Below are positions 54,222-63,266 of a DNA stretch of 64,000 nucleotides, one piece after another. Source of the DNA: Nocardioides flavescens (GTDB lineage Bacteria > Actinomycetota > Actinomycetes > Propionibacteriales > Nocardioidaceae); NCBI RefSeq assembly GCF_009823805.1, contig NZ_WUEK01000016.1, positions 1 to 64,000 of the forward strand, read 5' to 3'. Position 1 is the first letter of the stretch. The number at the start of each line of letters is the position of its first letter. The position numbers were made by a program, and so were the translations under genes. Below the pieces are notes generated by a model. The model was not told where the DNA came from. It was given only the letters and a program-made list of their open reading frames with translations, and ran no database searches.

Positions 54222-55619
54222 CTAGGCCACCCCGGCTGCCTTCTCGAGGGCGTCGATCTCCCCGTCGAGGTGGGCGATGAAGCGCTGCAGGCGCGGCACT
54301 GTGCGGCGGCAGCCTGTGAGACCGAAGGCGAGCCGGCCGTCGTAGGACGTGCAGGTGATGTTGAGGCCCATCCCGTTGATGGGGATCGACAGCGGGTAGG
54401 TGCCGACCAGGCGCGCGCCGTTCCAGTAGTGGGTGGTGCGGGGGCCGGGGACGTTGCTGATGATGAGGTTGTAGGGCGGGCGGACGATGCCCTGCATCCG
54501 CAGCAGCGGGCCGAGGATCGCCGGGGTCTGGCCGATCGCGCTCATCGCGACGATCTGCACCGGCGTCATCGACGACAGTGCCTCCTTGCCGTCCTTCATC
54601 GAGTGGTGGATCGCGGTGAGGCGGCTGGCCGGGTCGCTGCGGTCGGTGGCGAGCTGGCACATCACCGCGCCGACGGCGTTGCCGCCCTCGGCCGAGGCGA
54701 GCCCCGACTTCTTGGCGTTGAGGCCCACCGGGACCATCGCGACGAGCGGTGCGTCGGGCAGGGCGTCGAGCTCCTCGAGGTAGCGGCGCACCGCGCCGCT
54801 GCACATCGCGAGGACGACGTCGTTGAGGGTGGTGTCGGTGGCCTTGCCGATGGCGCGCAGCCGCTCGATCGGCCAGTCCTGGGCGGCGAAGCGCCGTGAG
54901 CCCGTGATGCGCTGGTTGAACATCGTGCGCGGGGCGTAGAGGGACACGGCCGAGGTCTCGTTGCGCAGCCCCTTGGTCAGGGTCTTGACCAGGGCGCCCG
55001 GCAGCCCGGCGGCCTCCGCGGTGATGCCGAGCGCCGCGCGCAGCGCGGTCGCAGAGACGTCGGAGAGCGAGATCTCGGGGGCCGGCTTGCGTCGCCGCGG
55101 GCTCCGCGCGGCCCAGGGCGCGCCCATCCCGCGCTTGTCCGGGTCGGTCGTCAGCACGCTCTGGAGCAGGCGCATCGCGGAGACACCGTCGACGAGGGCG
55201 TGGTGGGTCTTGGTGTACATCGCGACCCGGCCGTCGCGCAGTCCCTCGATCACGTGGGCCTCCCACAGCGGGCGCTCCCAGGCGAGGCGGGTGCTGTGCA
55301 GGCGCCCGCACAGCTCGAGCAGCTCACGGATGCGGCCCGGCTTGGGCAGCGCGCTGTGGCGCACGTGGTGCTCGATGTCGAACTGCTCGTCCTCCTTCCA
55401 CACCAGCTGGCCGGCCGTGCGCGCCGAGCGGTGGGGGTGCTTGAGGAACAGCGGGGCGATCTCCTCGACGTCACGCATCTGCTCGTACATCTCGCGCACG
55501 TAGTTGCGGCCTGCGCCCTCGGGCTTCTCGAACAGCTGCAGGCCCCCGACGTGCATCGGCATGCTGCGGTTCTCCGCCAGCAGGAACGCCGTCGCCGTCG
55601 GGTCGATCGGAGTGACCAC
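54222..55619 (-). CDS. Wax ester synthase/diacylglycerol acyltransferase (WS/DGAT)
   Basis: A 465-residue acyltransferase that makes triacylglycerol or wax ester from acyl-CoA. The catalytic motif HHALVDG lies in YTKTHHALVDGVSAMRLLQ near residue 136. TPIDPTATAFLLAENRSMPM at the start and the late PLLRMQGIVRPPYNLIISNV and NGMGLNITCTSYDGRLAFGL are family blocks. The GTG start has GAGGGGGA just upstream. Storage lipid synthesis is common in these actinobacteria. The relation to neighbours is not obvious. Confidence 0.92.
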   Translation of the reverse strand: MVTPIDPTATAFLLAENRSMPMHVGGLQLFEKPEGAGRNYVREMYEQMRDVEEIAPLFLKHPHRSARTAGQLVWKEDEQFDIEHHVRHSALPKPGRIRELLELCGRLHSTRLAWERPLWEAHVIEGLRDGRVAMYTKTHHALVDGVSAMRLLQSVLTTDPDKRGMGAPWAARSPRRRKPAPEISLSDVSATALRAALGITAEAAGLPGALVKTLTKGLRNETSAVSLYAPRTMFNQRITGSRRFAAQDWPIERLRAIGKATDTTLNDVVLAMCSGAVRRYLEELDALPDAPLVAMVPVGLNAKKSGLASAEGGNAVGAVMCQLATDRSDPASRLTAIHHSMKDGKEALSSMTPVQIVAMSAIGQTPAILGPLLRMQGIVRPPYNLIISNVPGPRTTHYWNGARLVGTYPLSIPINGMGLNITCTSYDGRLAFGLTGCRRTVPRLQRFIAHLDGEIDALEKAAGVA

Positions 55620-55886
55620 ACTTCCCCCTCGTGGTGGTGCGGTCCGGTGAAGGGGTCCGCGTGCAACGTCCTCGGTCGCGGCGCGACCACCCGATCCTCC
55701 TGCCCGAGTGACCCGCGCCACAACCCTGTCAGTGCCCAACGATCCGGACCGGCAGACGTCTCGGCCGGTGCCGCGTCGCGCAGGTCACGTCCACGAACCG
55801 TCCACAGGTGCGCGCTGCCGCCGGTCCCTCCACAGGCGGCGCCCGAGGCGGCCCGGACCGTCCGCCCCAGACCTAGCGTCAGAGCC

Positions 55887-56033
55887 GTGAACCGACCCGT
55901 GCTGCTCGTCCCGTCGCTCGTCCTGACCGCCCTCGTGCTCTGGGGCGCGGCCGCACCACCCGCGACGGCGACGTGGGCGCCGCCGCCGGTCGATCCCGCC
56001 CCCGGGGGGCCACTGCTGGGGGTCGGTCGGTGA
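55887..56033 (+). CDS. Small protein with one hydrophobic segment, 48 residues
   Basis: Reads MNRPVLLVPSLVLTALVLWG as a hydrophobic start, followed by an Ala/Pro/Thr-rich tail. It may be a short exported peptide or a single-pass protein. The leaderless GTG start is supported by TAGCGT (55874-55879) with 7-nt spacing. No family recognised. It sits 42 bp before the FUSC-type gene. Confidence 0.6.
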   Translation: MNRPVLLVPSLVLTALVLWGAAAPPATATWAPPPVDPAPGGPLLGVGR

Positions 56034-56075
56034 GCGCCCCTGCGCGGGCCTCGCCGGTCTGGCACGATCCAGACC

Positions 56076-57230
56076 ATGGAGCGCGGCCTGCTCGACCCGG
56101 AGCAGTTCGACCGGCTCTGGTCGCGCGGGCGCACCTCGGCACGCACCGCCCTGCGCACCGGCCTGGGACGGTTCGGCGACAAGCGGTGGCAGATCCTGCA
56201 GTGCGCCATCGCTGCGGGTGTCGCCTGGCTGATCGCCGCCGACCTCCTCGGGCACCCCAAGCCGTTCTTCGCTCCGGTCGCGGCGGTCGTCAGCCTCGGC
56301 ACGTCGTACGGCCAGCGGTTGCGGCGGGTCGTGGAGGTGACCCTGGGGGTCGCGGTCGGGGTGTTCCTGGCCGACCTGCTCGTCGCCGGCATCGGCTCGG
56401 GGTGGTGGCAGCTGAGCCTCATCGTCGCCCTGTCGATGTCGATCGCCTTCGTCCTCGACGGGGGCCAGCTGTTCGTGACGCAGGCGGCGGTGCAGTCGAT
56501 CGTGATCGCCTCGCTCGTGCCGGCGCCCTCCCAGGCCTTCGTGCGGTGGAGCGACGCCGTGGTCGGAGGGCTGGTCGCCCTCGTGGCCGCGACCCTGGTG
56601 CCGGCCGCCCCGCTGCGGCGTCCTCGCGAGCAGGCAGCGAAGGTCGTGCGCAAGATCGCCGAGCTGCTGCGCGCCGCCGGCGAGGTGATGGTCGACGGCG
56701 AGGCGCGCCGCGGGATGGCGCTGCTGGCCGACGCCCGCGCGACCGACAGCCTGATCCGTGAGCTCCAGGACGCCGCCGACGAGGGCATGGCCGTCGTCGA
56801 GTCCTCACCGTTCCGGATCCGGCACCGGCCGGGCATCCGGCGGATGGCCGACCTCGTCGAGCCGCTGGACCGGGCGCTGCGCAGCACCCGTGTGCTCGTG
56901 CGCCAGACCGCGGTCGCGGCCTACCACGGACGCGAGGTGCCGAAGTCCTACAGCCTGCTGGCGATCGACCTCGCCGACGCCGCCGACCAGGTCGCCGACG
57001 AGCTCGAGGCCAACCGGATGGCGGTCGGCGCGCGCGAGGCGCTGCTGGCGGTGGGGGAGGCCTCCGGGCTCGTCGAGCGGGCCTCGGCGATGACGGCCGA
57101 GACGCTGCTCGTGCAGCTGCGCTCGGTCACCGTCGACCTGCTGCTGCTCACCGGCATGACGCAGATCGAGTCCACCGAGGCGTTGCCGCCACCGCCGGAC
57201 TGGGACGGCCCCCGGGAGTCGGATGGCTGA
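56076..57230 (+). CDS. FUSC/ArAE-type membrane protein
   Basis: A 384-residue protein. Six short hydrophobic helices at about 40-185 form one FUSC/aromatic acid exporter-like half (QILQCAIAAGVAWLIAADLL, FFAPVAAVVSLGTSYGQRL, VEVTLGVAVGVFLADLLV). The cytoplasmic C-terminal half is helical and charged. Relatives export aromatic acids or weak acids, but the substrate here is unknown. CACGAT lies 7 nt before the ATG. The stop overlaps the polymerase gene start by 8 bp. Confidence 0.82.
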   Translation: MERGLLDPEQFDRLWSRGRTSARTALRTGLGRFGDKRWQILQCAIAAGVAWLIAADLLGHPKPFFAPVAAVVSLGTSYGQRLRRVVEVTLGVAVGVFLADLLVAGIGSGWWQLSLIVALSMSIAFVLDGGQLFVTQAAVQSIVIASLVPAPSQAFVRWSDAVVGGLVALVAATLVPAAPLRRPREQAAKVVRKIAELLRAAGEVMVDGEARRGMALLADARATDSLIRELQDAADEGMAVVESSPFRIRHRPGIRRMADLVEPLDRALRSTRVLVRQTAVAAYHGREVPKSYSLLAIDLADAADQVADELEANRMAVGAREALLAVGEASGLVERASAMTAETLLVQLRSVTVDLLLLTGMTQIESTEALPPPPDWDGPRESDG

Positions 57231-58515
57231 CGCCGTCGAGCCCGCCGGGCCGCCGGACGTCGGGCAAGGCGTCGGGCACTGGGTGCTGCACGTCGACCTC
57301 GACCAGTTCCTGGCCGCGGTCGAGGTGCTGCGGCGCCCCGAGCTCGCCGGTCTCCCGGTGGTCGTCGGCGGCGACGGCGACCCGACCAAGCGTGGCGTCG
57401 TCTCGACCGCGTCCTACGAGGCACGGGCCCACGGCGTCGGCTCCGGCATGCCGCTGCGGATCGCGGCACGCAAGTGCCCCGAGGCGGTGTTCCTGCCGGT
57501 CGACCGGCCGGCCTACGACGCCGCGTCAGCCGAGGTGATGGCGACGCTGCGCGCGCTCGAGTGGGACGGGCACCCCGTCGTCGTCGAGGTCCTGGGGTGG
57601 GACGAGGCGTTCGTCGCCGCGGCCGCGCGACCCGCCGACGCAACGACGGGTGCCGCGACCCGCGGCGCGTCGTACATCGGTCGCGGCCGCCCGTGGGCCG
57701 GTGCCGACGACGCACACGGACTGACACCGGTGGTGGAGGCGGGGCAGGGGAGCCTCCCACCCGTGATCCCCGAGGGGAAGGGGGCCCTGGGAGGGTCTCG
57801 TCCGGGCCCCGGCTCGCCCACCGACCCGCGGGTCTTCGCGGCGCTGATCCGGGAGCGGGTGCTGGAGGCGACGCAGCTCCACTGCTCGGTGGGGATCGGC
57901 GACAACAAGCTGCGGGCGAAGATCGCGACGGAGTTCGGCAAGCCGCGGGGCAGTTTCGTGCTGACGGCGCAGAACTGGTCGGAGGTCATAGGAGAGCGCC
58001 CGACGCGGGCGCTGTGGGGAGTGGGGTCGAAGACCGCGAGGAAGCTGGCCGCGCTGGGCATCGAGACCGTCGACCAGCTGGCCCGCAGTGACGTGCGGGT
58101 GCTGGCGGCGGAGCTGGGCCCGACGATGGGGCCGTGGTACCACCGGCTCGGGCGCGGGGCCGGCGACAGCGTGGTGAGCGGCGAGCCCTACGTGCCGCGG
58201 GCGCACGGGCGGGAGACGACCTTCCAGACCGACCTCGAGGACTGGGTCGAGGTCGCCGCCGAGGTGAGGGCGCTGACCGAGCGGGTCAAGGCCGACATCG
58301 ACGCGGAGGGCCGGTCGGCGGCGCGGGTCGGGCTCAAGCTGCGCTACCGCCCGTTCTCCACCGTCACCCGCAGCCTCACGCTGCCGGAGCCGACGACCGA
58401 CCTCGCGACGCTGCAGACCGCAGCGGTCAGCCTGCTCGAGCGCGTCGAGCAGGACCGGGCGGTGCGGCTGCTCGGGGTGCGCCTGGAGATGGTGCCCCCG
58501 CCCGGCGGCTACTGA
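57223..58515 (+). CDS. dinB: Y-family DNA polymerase IV with leucine steric gate and insertion
   Basis: A 430-residue translesion polymerase. The first metal motif is LHVDLDQFLAAVEVL (Asp25, Asp27) and the second acidic pair is in VLGWDEAFVAAA (Asp127, Glu128). In DinB enzymes the residue after Phe is usually Phe or Tyr, the steric gate that excludes ribonucleotides; here it is Leu30. Mycobacterial DinB2 also has Leu there and is known for ribonucleotide use. Residues about 136-202 form a Gly/Pro/Ala-rich insertion absent from typical DinB. The palm and little-finger regions (LHCSVGIGDNKLRAKIATEF, GRETTFQTDLEDW) are present. Overlaps the FUSC gene by 8 bp. Confidence 0.9.
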   Translation: MADAVEPAGPPDVGQGVGHWVLHVDLDQFLAAVEVLRRPELAGLPVVVGGDGDPTKRGVVSTASYEARAHGVGSGMPLRIAARKCPEAVFLPVDRPAYDAASAEVMATLRALEWDGHPVVVEVLGWDEAFVAAAARPADATTGAATRGASYIGRGRPWAGADDAHGLTPVVEAGQGSLPPVIPEGKGALGGSRPGPGSPTDPRVFAALIRERVLEATQLHCSVGIGDNKLRAKIATEFGKPRGSFVLTAQNWSEVIGERPTRALWGVGSKTARKLAALGIETVDQLARSDVRVLAAELGPTMGPWYHRLGRGAGDSVVSGEPYVPRAHGRETTFQTDLEDWVEVAAEVRALTERVKADIDAEGRSAARVGLKLRYRPFSTVTRSLTLPEPTTDLATLQTAAVSLLERVEQDRAVRLLGVRLEMVPPPGGY

Positions 58516-58532
58516 GCACCGCCGGTCAGGGC

Positions 58533-59666
58533 TCAGCGGCCGAGCGAGTCCCGCAGCTCCCGCACGACGGAGTCGACGACGGCGACGAGGTCGCCGTCGG
58601 TGGCGGCCGCGACCGCCCGCTGGCGCTGGTACGACGCCCCGCGGGTCGCGATCTCGAGGACCGAGGCGAGCTCGGCGGAGCAGCCGAGGCGCTCGGCGAC
58701 CGGCTCGAGGCGCGCGACGAGGTCGGCGAGGTCGTCGAGGACGAGCCGCTCGGAGGAGTCGGCGTCGAGGATGACGATGGCCTCGAGGCCGTAGCGCGCG
58801 GCGCGCCACTTGTTCTCCTGCACGTGCCACGGTGGCAGCACGGGCAGGGGCTCGCCCGCGGCGAGGCGGGTGTCGAGGTCGACGACCAGGCAGTGCATCA
58901 GGGCGACGAGGGCGCCCAGCTCGCCGAGGGTCGAGACGCCGTCGCAGATCCGGTTCTCGAGGGTGCCGAGGTGCGGGGCGGGCCGCACGTCCCAGCGCAC
59001 CTCGTTGAGCTCGTCGATGACCCCGGTGGTGACCTGGTCGCCGACGAAGGACTCGAACTCCGACCACTGCGAGAACTGGAACGGCAGCCCCGCGGTCGGC
59101 AGCTGCTGGAACATCAGCGCGCGGTTGGAGGCGTAGCCGGTGTCGACCCCGGCCCAGATCGGCGAGGACGCCGAGAGGGCCTGCAGGTGGGGGTGGTAGT
59201 TGAGCAGCGACGACAGCACCGGCATCACCCGCGCCTGCTCGGGCAGCCCGACGTGCACGTGCACGCCCCAGATGAGCATCTGCCGCCCCCACCACTGGGT
59301 GCGGTTGATGAGCTCCTCGTAGCGGTGGCCCTCGGTCAGCTGCTGCCCGGTCCACGATGCGAACGGGTGGGTGCCGCCGCCGTAGAGGTCGAGGCCGAGG
59401 TCGTCGGCCGCGGGCACGACGCCCTCGAGGGTGCGGCTGAGGTCGTCCATCGCCTCGGCCACGGTGTGGCACTTGCCGGTGACGACCTCGACGGTGTTCT
59501 TGAGCAGCTCCTTGTGCACCCGGCCCGGGTCGTCGAGGCGCGCCTTGGCCCGCGCGAACAGGTGCGCGGCGTCGTTGCGCAGGTCGCGGGTGCGCCGGTC
59601 GACCAGCGCCAGCTCCCACTCCACGCCGAGGGTGGGCTCGGGGGAGCCGTGGAAGTCGATCCGCAC
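58533..59666 (-). CDS. YbdK-type carboxylate-amine ligase (glutamate-cysteine ligase family 2)
   Basis: A 377-residue ATP-dependent ligase. The start GSPEPTLGVEWELALVDRRT carries the GVEWE metal/ATP motif of GCS2 enzymes. LYGGGTHPFASW, WGVHVHVGLP and LENRICDGVSTL are further family blocks. Members include EgtA-like and YbdK proteins that join glutamate and cysteine weakly or act on other substrates. Whether it supports mycothiol or ergothioneine metabolism here is unproven. GTG start with CACGCT (59673-59678, leftward) 6 nt upstream, overlapping the stop of the DUF402 gene. Confidence 0.88.
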   Translation of the reverse strand: MRIDFHGSPEPTLGVEWELALVDRRTRDLRNDAAHLFARAKARLDDPGRVHKELLKNTVEVVTGKCHTVAEAMDDLSRTLEGVVPAADDLGLDLYGGGTHPFASWTGQQLTEGHRYEELINRTQWWGRQMLIWGVHVHVGLPEQARVMPVLSSLLNYHPHLQALSASSPIWAGVDTGYASNRALMFQQLPTAGLPFQFSQWSEFESFVGDQVTTGVIDELNEVRWDVRPAPHLGTLENRICDGVSTLGELGALVALMHCLVVDLDTRLAAGEPLPVLPPWHVQENKWRAARYGLEAIVILDADSSERLVLDDLADLVARLEPVAERLGCSAELASVLEIATRGASYQRQRAVAAATDGDLVAVVDSVVRELRDSLGR

Positions 59667-59670
59667 CGGA

Positions 59671-60198
59671 TCAGCGTGTCACAGCGGCGAGCACGTCGAG
59701 CCAGCGCTGCGCCGTCGTCCCGTCGTACGGCGGCACGCGGCTCGTCACCGCGGACAGCACCTCGTCGCACGAGCGCCGGGCGAGGTCGACGACCTCGGGC
59801 GGGTAGCCGAAGGCCACCTGGTGCTCCTCGAACTCGTCCTCGTCGTCGACGAAGACCGTGCGGTCGAGCCGCTCGATCACGTCGAGGTCGAGGTCGACGG
59901 CCCGCACGACGGACCCGTCCCACCGCGGCACGGTCGTCATGTCGACGTAGGTCCACACGATGCCGCCGGGGCCGTGGAAGGTCGCGACGCACGGTGCGTC
60001 GGGCAGCAGGGTCACCTGGTCGTTGGTGGACACGAACGACGCCCCCGGCCGCGCCATGAGCGTGCCGGTGGGGAAGCCGATCCAGTCACCGTGCTCGTCG
60101 GAGCCGAGGTGCAGCGCCGGCATCTCCCAGTGCGGCCGCTCGCCCCACTTGGTGGTGGCGAGGCGGACCGGGGCTCCGAGGGGCAGGTCGACGGGCAC
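59671..60198 (-). CDS. DUF402-family protein
   Basis: A 175-residue cytoplasmic protein with the DUF402 layout: TFHGPGGIVWTYVDMTTVPR, VRAVDLDLDVIERLDRTVFV and DEFEEHQVAFGYPPEVVDLA. Related proteins act as nucleoside di- or triphosphate phosphatases with metal-binding acidic residues, which are visible here. GTG start with TAGGAA (60205-60210, leftward) 6 nt upstream. Ends next to the promoter of the YbdK-type gene. Confidence 0.78.
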   Translation of the reverse strand: MPVDLPLGAPVRLATTKWGERPHWEMPALHLGSDEHGDWIGFPTGTLMARPGASFVSTNDQVTLLPDAPCVATFHGPGGIVWTYVDMTTVPRWDGSVVRAVDLDLDVIERLDRTVFVDDEDEFEEHQVAFGYPPEVVDLARRSCDEVLSAVTSRVPPYDGTTAQRWLDVLAAVTR

Positions 60199-60234
60199 CC
60201 GTCCTTCCTACCCCAGGCGGAGCACCTCGCGGGA

Positions 60235-61077
60235 TCAGACGATCTGCGTCTTCGGCGGCAGCACCCGCTTGGAGGCGATGGCGACGACGTCCTGGTAGCG
60301 CGAGCCGAGCAGCTTGCCCATCGTGTGCAGCGCGTGGGCGTCGATGCCGACCAGCACGCGTGCCTTGTTCTTGAGGATGCCGGCGATGATGACCTCGGCG
60401 GCCCGCTCGGGGGTCATCTTGGCGAGCTTCTCGTCGAAGAACTTGGCCGTCTTCTCCTGCGACTCCTTCGCCGAGACGCGGGCGTTGCGGGCGATCGCGG
60501 TCTTGATGCCGCCGGGGTGCACCGAGGTGACGCCGACCGGGTGACCGGCGATGAGCATCTCCTCGCGCAGCGCCTCGGTCATGCCGCGCACGGCGTACTT
60601 GGTGGCGTTGTACATCGACTGTCCCGGCATCGAGACCAGCCCGAAGAGCGAGGACAGGTTGACGACGTGGCCGTCGCCGGAGGCGATGAGGTGGGGCAGG
60701 AACTCCTTGGTGCCGTGCACGACGCCCCAGAAGTTGACCCCGATGATCCAGTCGATGTCGGAGTAGTCGAGGTCGTCGAGGTCCCCCGACAGTGCGACGC
60801 CGGCGTTGTTGATCACGACGTTGACCCGGCCGAGGTCCTGCACGACGTCGAGGGCGTAGCGCTGCATCGCCCCGCGGTCGCTCACGTCGAGGCGGTCCGA
60901 GCGCACGCGGCGCACGCCAGCCCGCTCGACCAGCGAGACGGTCTCGGCGAGTCCGGCCTCGTCGACGTCGGAGAGGGCGAGCAGCGAGCCGCGGCGGGCC
61001 AGGTCGAGGGCGAGGGCGCGGCCGATGCCGGAGCCGGCGCCGGTGATCACGACCACCTTGTCGTCGAGCGTCTTCAT
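60235..61077 (-). CDS. Short-chain dehydrogenase paired with the BVMO
   Basis: A 280-residue SDR. The cofactor motif is VVITGAGSGIGRALALDLAR, followed by NNAGVALSG, and the catalytic set is SSLFGLVSMPGQSMYNATKY (Ser, Tyr and Lys). The C-terminal extension is membrane-friendly and basic. Its ATG overlaps the monooxygenase stop (ATGA), so the two act together, likely oxidising an alcohol to the ketone that the BVMO then turns into an ester or lactone. The substrate is unknown. Confidence 0.88.
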   Translation of the reverse strand: MKTLDDKVVVITGAGSGIGRALALDLARRGSLLALSDVDEAGLAETVSLVERAGVRRVRSDRLDVSDRGAMQRYALDVVQDLGRVNVVINNAGVALSGDLDDLDYSDIDWIIGVNFWGVVHGTKEFLPHLIASGDGHVVNLSSLFGLVSMPGQSMYNATKYAVRGMTEALREEMLIAGHPVGVTSVHPGGIKTAIARNARVSAKESQEKTAKFFDEKLAKMTPERAAEVIIAGILKNKARVLVGIDAHALHTMGKLLGSRYQDVVAIASKRVLPPKTQIV

Positions 61078-62612
61078 GCGGAGACAACCTCCTGGAGGGG
61101 GTGGGCGGTGGCGGGGGTGACGGCGTACGCCGAGCGGTCGAAGCGGCGGGTCTCGGCGCGGAAGGCGAACGTCGAGCGGGGCCAGAGCGTGGTGTTGCGC
61201 CCGTGCTCGTCGAGGTACCAGCTCGAGCAGCCGCCGACGTTCCAGACCGTGGGGCGCATCCGCTCCTGCAGGTCCTCGTTGTAGCTCGCGGCGGCCTCCT
61301 CGGTGACCTCGAGCGTGGCGAGGCCGTGCTCGCGCGCGGTGCGCACGGCGTCGGTGAGGTAGGCGACCTGCGACTCGATCATGAACACCATGGAGGAGTG
61401 CCCGAGGCCGGTGTTGGGGCCCACGATGAAGAACAGGTTGGGGAACTCCGGCACCGTCGCGCCCTTGTAGGCGCTCATCCCGACCTCGTCCCAGCGGGCG
61501 CGCAGCGTGCGGCCATCACGGCCGACGACGTGCTCGGCGATGGGCAGGTCGGTGGTGTAGAAGCCGGTCGCCACGATCAGCACGTCGATCTCGCGCTCGG
61601 TGCCGTCGGCGGTGACGACCGCGTTGCCGGTGACCTCGGCGATGCCGTCGGTGACGAGGTCGACGTGGGGCTGGTCGAGCGCGGGGTACCAGTCGTTGGA
61701 GAGCAGGATCCGCTTGCAGAACGGCGTGAAGTCGGGCGTCACCTTGCGGCGCAGCTCCGGGTCCTTGATGCCGCGGCGGATGTTGAGCAGGCCCAGCGCG
61801 CGCGGGGCCGCCGTGAGCGCCGGGTAGCGGACGTAGGACGGCACGTTGGACTCGCGGATCCAGTAGTCGGCGACCCGGTAGGCCTTCTGGACCCCGGGGA
61901 CGTGACGCATCGCGAGCCGCTCGGCCTTGGTGTAGCGACGCGCCACGCGCGGCAGGATCCACGGCGCGGTGCGCTGGTAGACGTCGAGGTGGGCGGCCTG
62001 CTTCGCGACCTCGGGGACGAGCTGGATGGACGAGGCGCCGGTGCCGATGACCGCGACCCGCTTGCCGGTGAGGTCGACTGAGTGGTCCCACTGGGCGGAG
62101 TGGAACAGCTCGCCCTGGAACCCCTCGATCCCCTCGATGGCGGGGAGCCTCGGCGCGGAGAGCGCGCCGGCGGCGACCACGACGAACTGCGCGTCGTACG
62201 TCGCGCCGGAGGTCGTCACCCGCCAGCGCTGCGCGGCGTCGTCCCAGGCGAGGTCCTCGACGGTGGTGTCGAAGACGAACCGGTCGAGCGTGCCGGAGCG
62301 CTCCGCGACGGACTGGATGTAGTCCTGGATCTCCGGCTGCGGTGAGTAGGAGCTCGACCACTCGGGATTGGGCGCGAAGGAGAAGGAGTAGAGCTGGCTC
62401 GGGACGTCGCAGGCGGCGCCGGGGTAGGTGTTGTCGCGCCAGGTGCCGCCGACGTCGGAGCCGCGCTCGACCACGACGAAGTCGCGCTCGCCGTCCTCCT
62501 GCAGCCGGATCGCCGCGCACAGGCCGGAGAAGCCGGCGCCGACGATCAGCGTCTTGACGGTCACGGTCGCTGCGGTGCGCGTCGGTGCGGTGACGCCTGG
62601 GGAGGGTGCCAT
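61074..62612 (-). CDS. Baeyer-Villiger-type flavin monooxygenase
   Basis: A 512-residue FAD/NADPH monooxygenase. The FAD site is TLIVGAGFSGLCAAIRLQED, the BVMO fingerprint FQGELFHSAQWDHS matches F-x-G-x3-H-x3-W-D, and the NADPH site is VAVIGTGASSIQLVPEVA. ATGF near residue 355 is also typical. It inserts oxygen next to ketones. ATG 62612 is chosen from TACCGT (62619-62624, leftward) with 6-nt spacing. Divergent from a TetR gene across an operator (62631-62651), so probably induced by its substrate. Confidence 0.92.
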   Translation of the reverse strand: MAPSPGVTAPTRTAATVTVKTLIVGAGFSGLCAAIRLQEDGERDFVVVERGSDVGGTWRDNTYPGAACDVPSQLYSFSFAPNPEWSSSYSPQPEIQDYIQSVAERSGTLDRFVFDTTVEDLAWDDAAQRWRVTTSGATYDAQFVVVAAGALSAPRLPAIEGIEGFQGELFHSAQWDHSVDLTGKRVAVIGTGASSIQLVPEVAKQAAHLDVYQRTAPWILPRVARRYTKAERLAMRHVPGVQKAYRVADYWIRESNVPSYVRYPALTAAPRALGLLNIRRGIKDPELRRKVTPDFTPFCKRILLSNDWYPALDQPHVDLVTDGIAEVTGNAVVTADGTEREIDVLIVATGFYTTDLPIAEHVVGRDGRTLRARWDEVGMSAYKGATVPEFPNLFFIVGPNTGLGHSSMVFMIESQVAYLTDAVRTAREHGLATLEVTEEAAASYNEDLQERMRPTVWNVGGCSSWYLDEHGRNTTLWPRSTFAFRAETRRFDRSAYAVTPATAHPLQEVVSA

Positions 62613-62630
62613 GGCACGACGGTAGTGGCG

Positions 62631-62651
62631 TTGTTGAACGAGCGTCAATAA
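62631..62651. promoter_or_regulatory. TetR-type operator between BVMO and TetR genes
   Basis: TTGTTGA (62631-62637), 7 nt, TCAATAA (62645-62651): the arms match at 6 of 7 positions as an inverted repeat. The right arm overlaps TAAGAT, the -10 hexamer of the TetR gene (62649-62654). The left arm lies just upstream of the BVMO -10 hexamer (62619-62624). Confidence 0.7.
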
Positions 62652-62654
62652 GAT
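62649..62654 (+). promoter_or_regulatory. -10 hexamer TAAGAT of the TetR gene
   Basis: TAAGAT, 6 nt, GTG at 62661; its first bases overlap the operator, consistent with autorepression. Confidence 0.65.
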
Positions 62655-62660
62655 GGTCGC

Positions 62661-63266
62661 GTGAGCGCCCCCACACGGTCCCGGCTCGCGCCCGACGAGC
62701 GGCGCGACCAGCTGCTCGAGCTCGGTGTCTCCCTGCTGGCCGACCGGCCGCTGGAGGCGCTGACCATCGACCTGCTCGCCGAGCAGGGCGGCATCTCGCG
62801 CGGGCTGCTCTACCACTACTTCGGCTCGAAGCAGGCCTTCCACCTGGCCGTCGTGCGCCGGGCGGCAGACGACCTGATCGCCCGCACCGCGCCCCCGGCG
62901 CACGGTGATCCGCTCGAGCGCCTGCACACCGGCACCGTCGCCTACGTCGACTACGTGCTCGCCTCCTACGACGGCTACGTCTCGCTCGTGCGCGGCGCCG
63001 CCGGCGGCAACGCCGAGCTGCGTGAGATCTACGAGGAGGTGCGCGCAGCGCTGTCCGACCGGATCTTCGACGAGGACCCCGACGGGCTCCTCGTCACCGA
63101 CACCCCCGCCCACCGCCTGCTCGTGCGCGGCTGGACGGCGATGGTCGAGGAGCTCGTGCTCGCCTGGGCCGCCGACGAGCGCGCCGGCCGCGCCCGGCTC
63201 ACCCGCGCCGAGCTCGACGGGCTCGTCGTCGGAGCGCTACCGGCGCTCCTCGCCGCTGCCCCCTGA
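62661..63266 (+). CDS. TetR-family regulator
   Basis: A 201-residue repressor. The N-terminal HTH is LTIDLLAEQGGISRGLLYHY followed by FGSKQAFHLAVVRRAADDL, and the rest is a helical ligand-binding domain (YVLASYDGYVSLVRGAAGG). It probably represses itself and the divergent BVMO/SDR operon through 62631-62651; the ligand is likely the ketone or alcohol substrate. Its 3' end overlaps the convergent gene at 63237 by 30 bp. Confidence 0.92.
   Translation: MSAPTRSRLAPDERRDQLLELGVSLLADRPLEALTIDLLAEQGGISRGLLYHYFGSKQAFHLAVVRRAADDLIARTAPPAHGDPLERLHTGTVAYVDYVLASYDGYVSLVRGAAGGNAELREIYEEVRAALSDRIFDEDPDGLLVTDTPAHRLLVRGWTAMVEELVLAWAADERAGRARLTRAELDGLVVGALPALLAAAP

Noticed and set aside
61074..63113. Longer 679-residue version of the BVMO reading into the TetR gene
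   Set aside because: The extra N-terminus is antisense to the TetR gene, and a promoter with 6-nt spacing plus FAD-site distance support the ATG at 62612.
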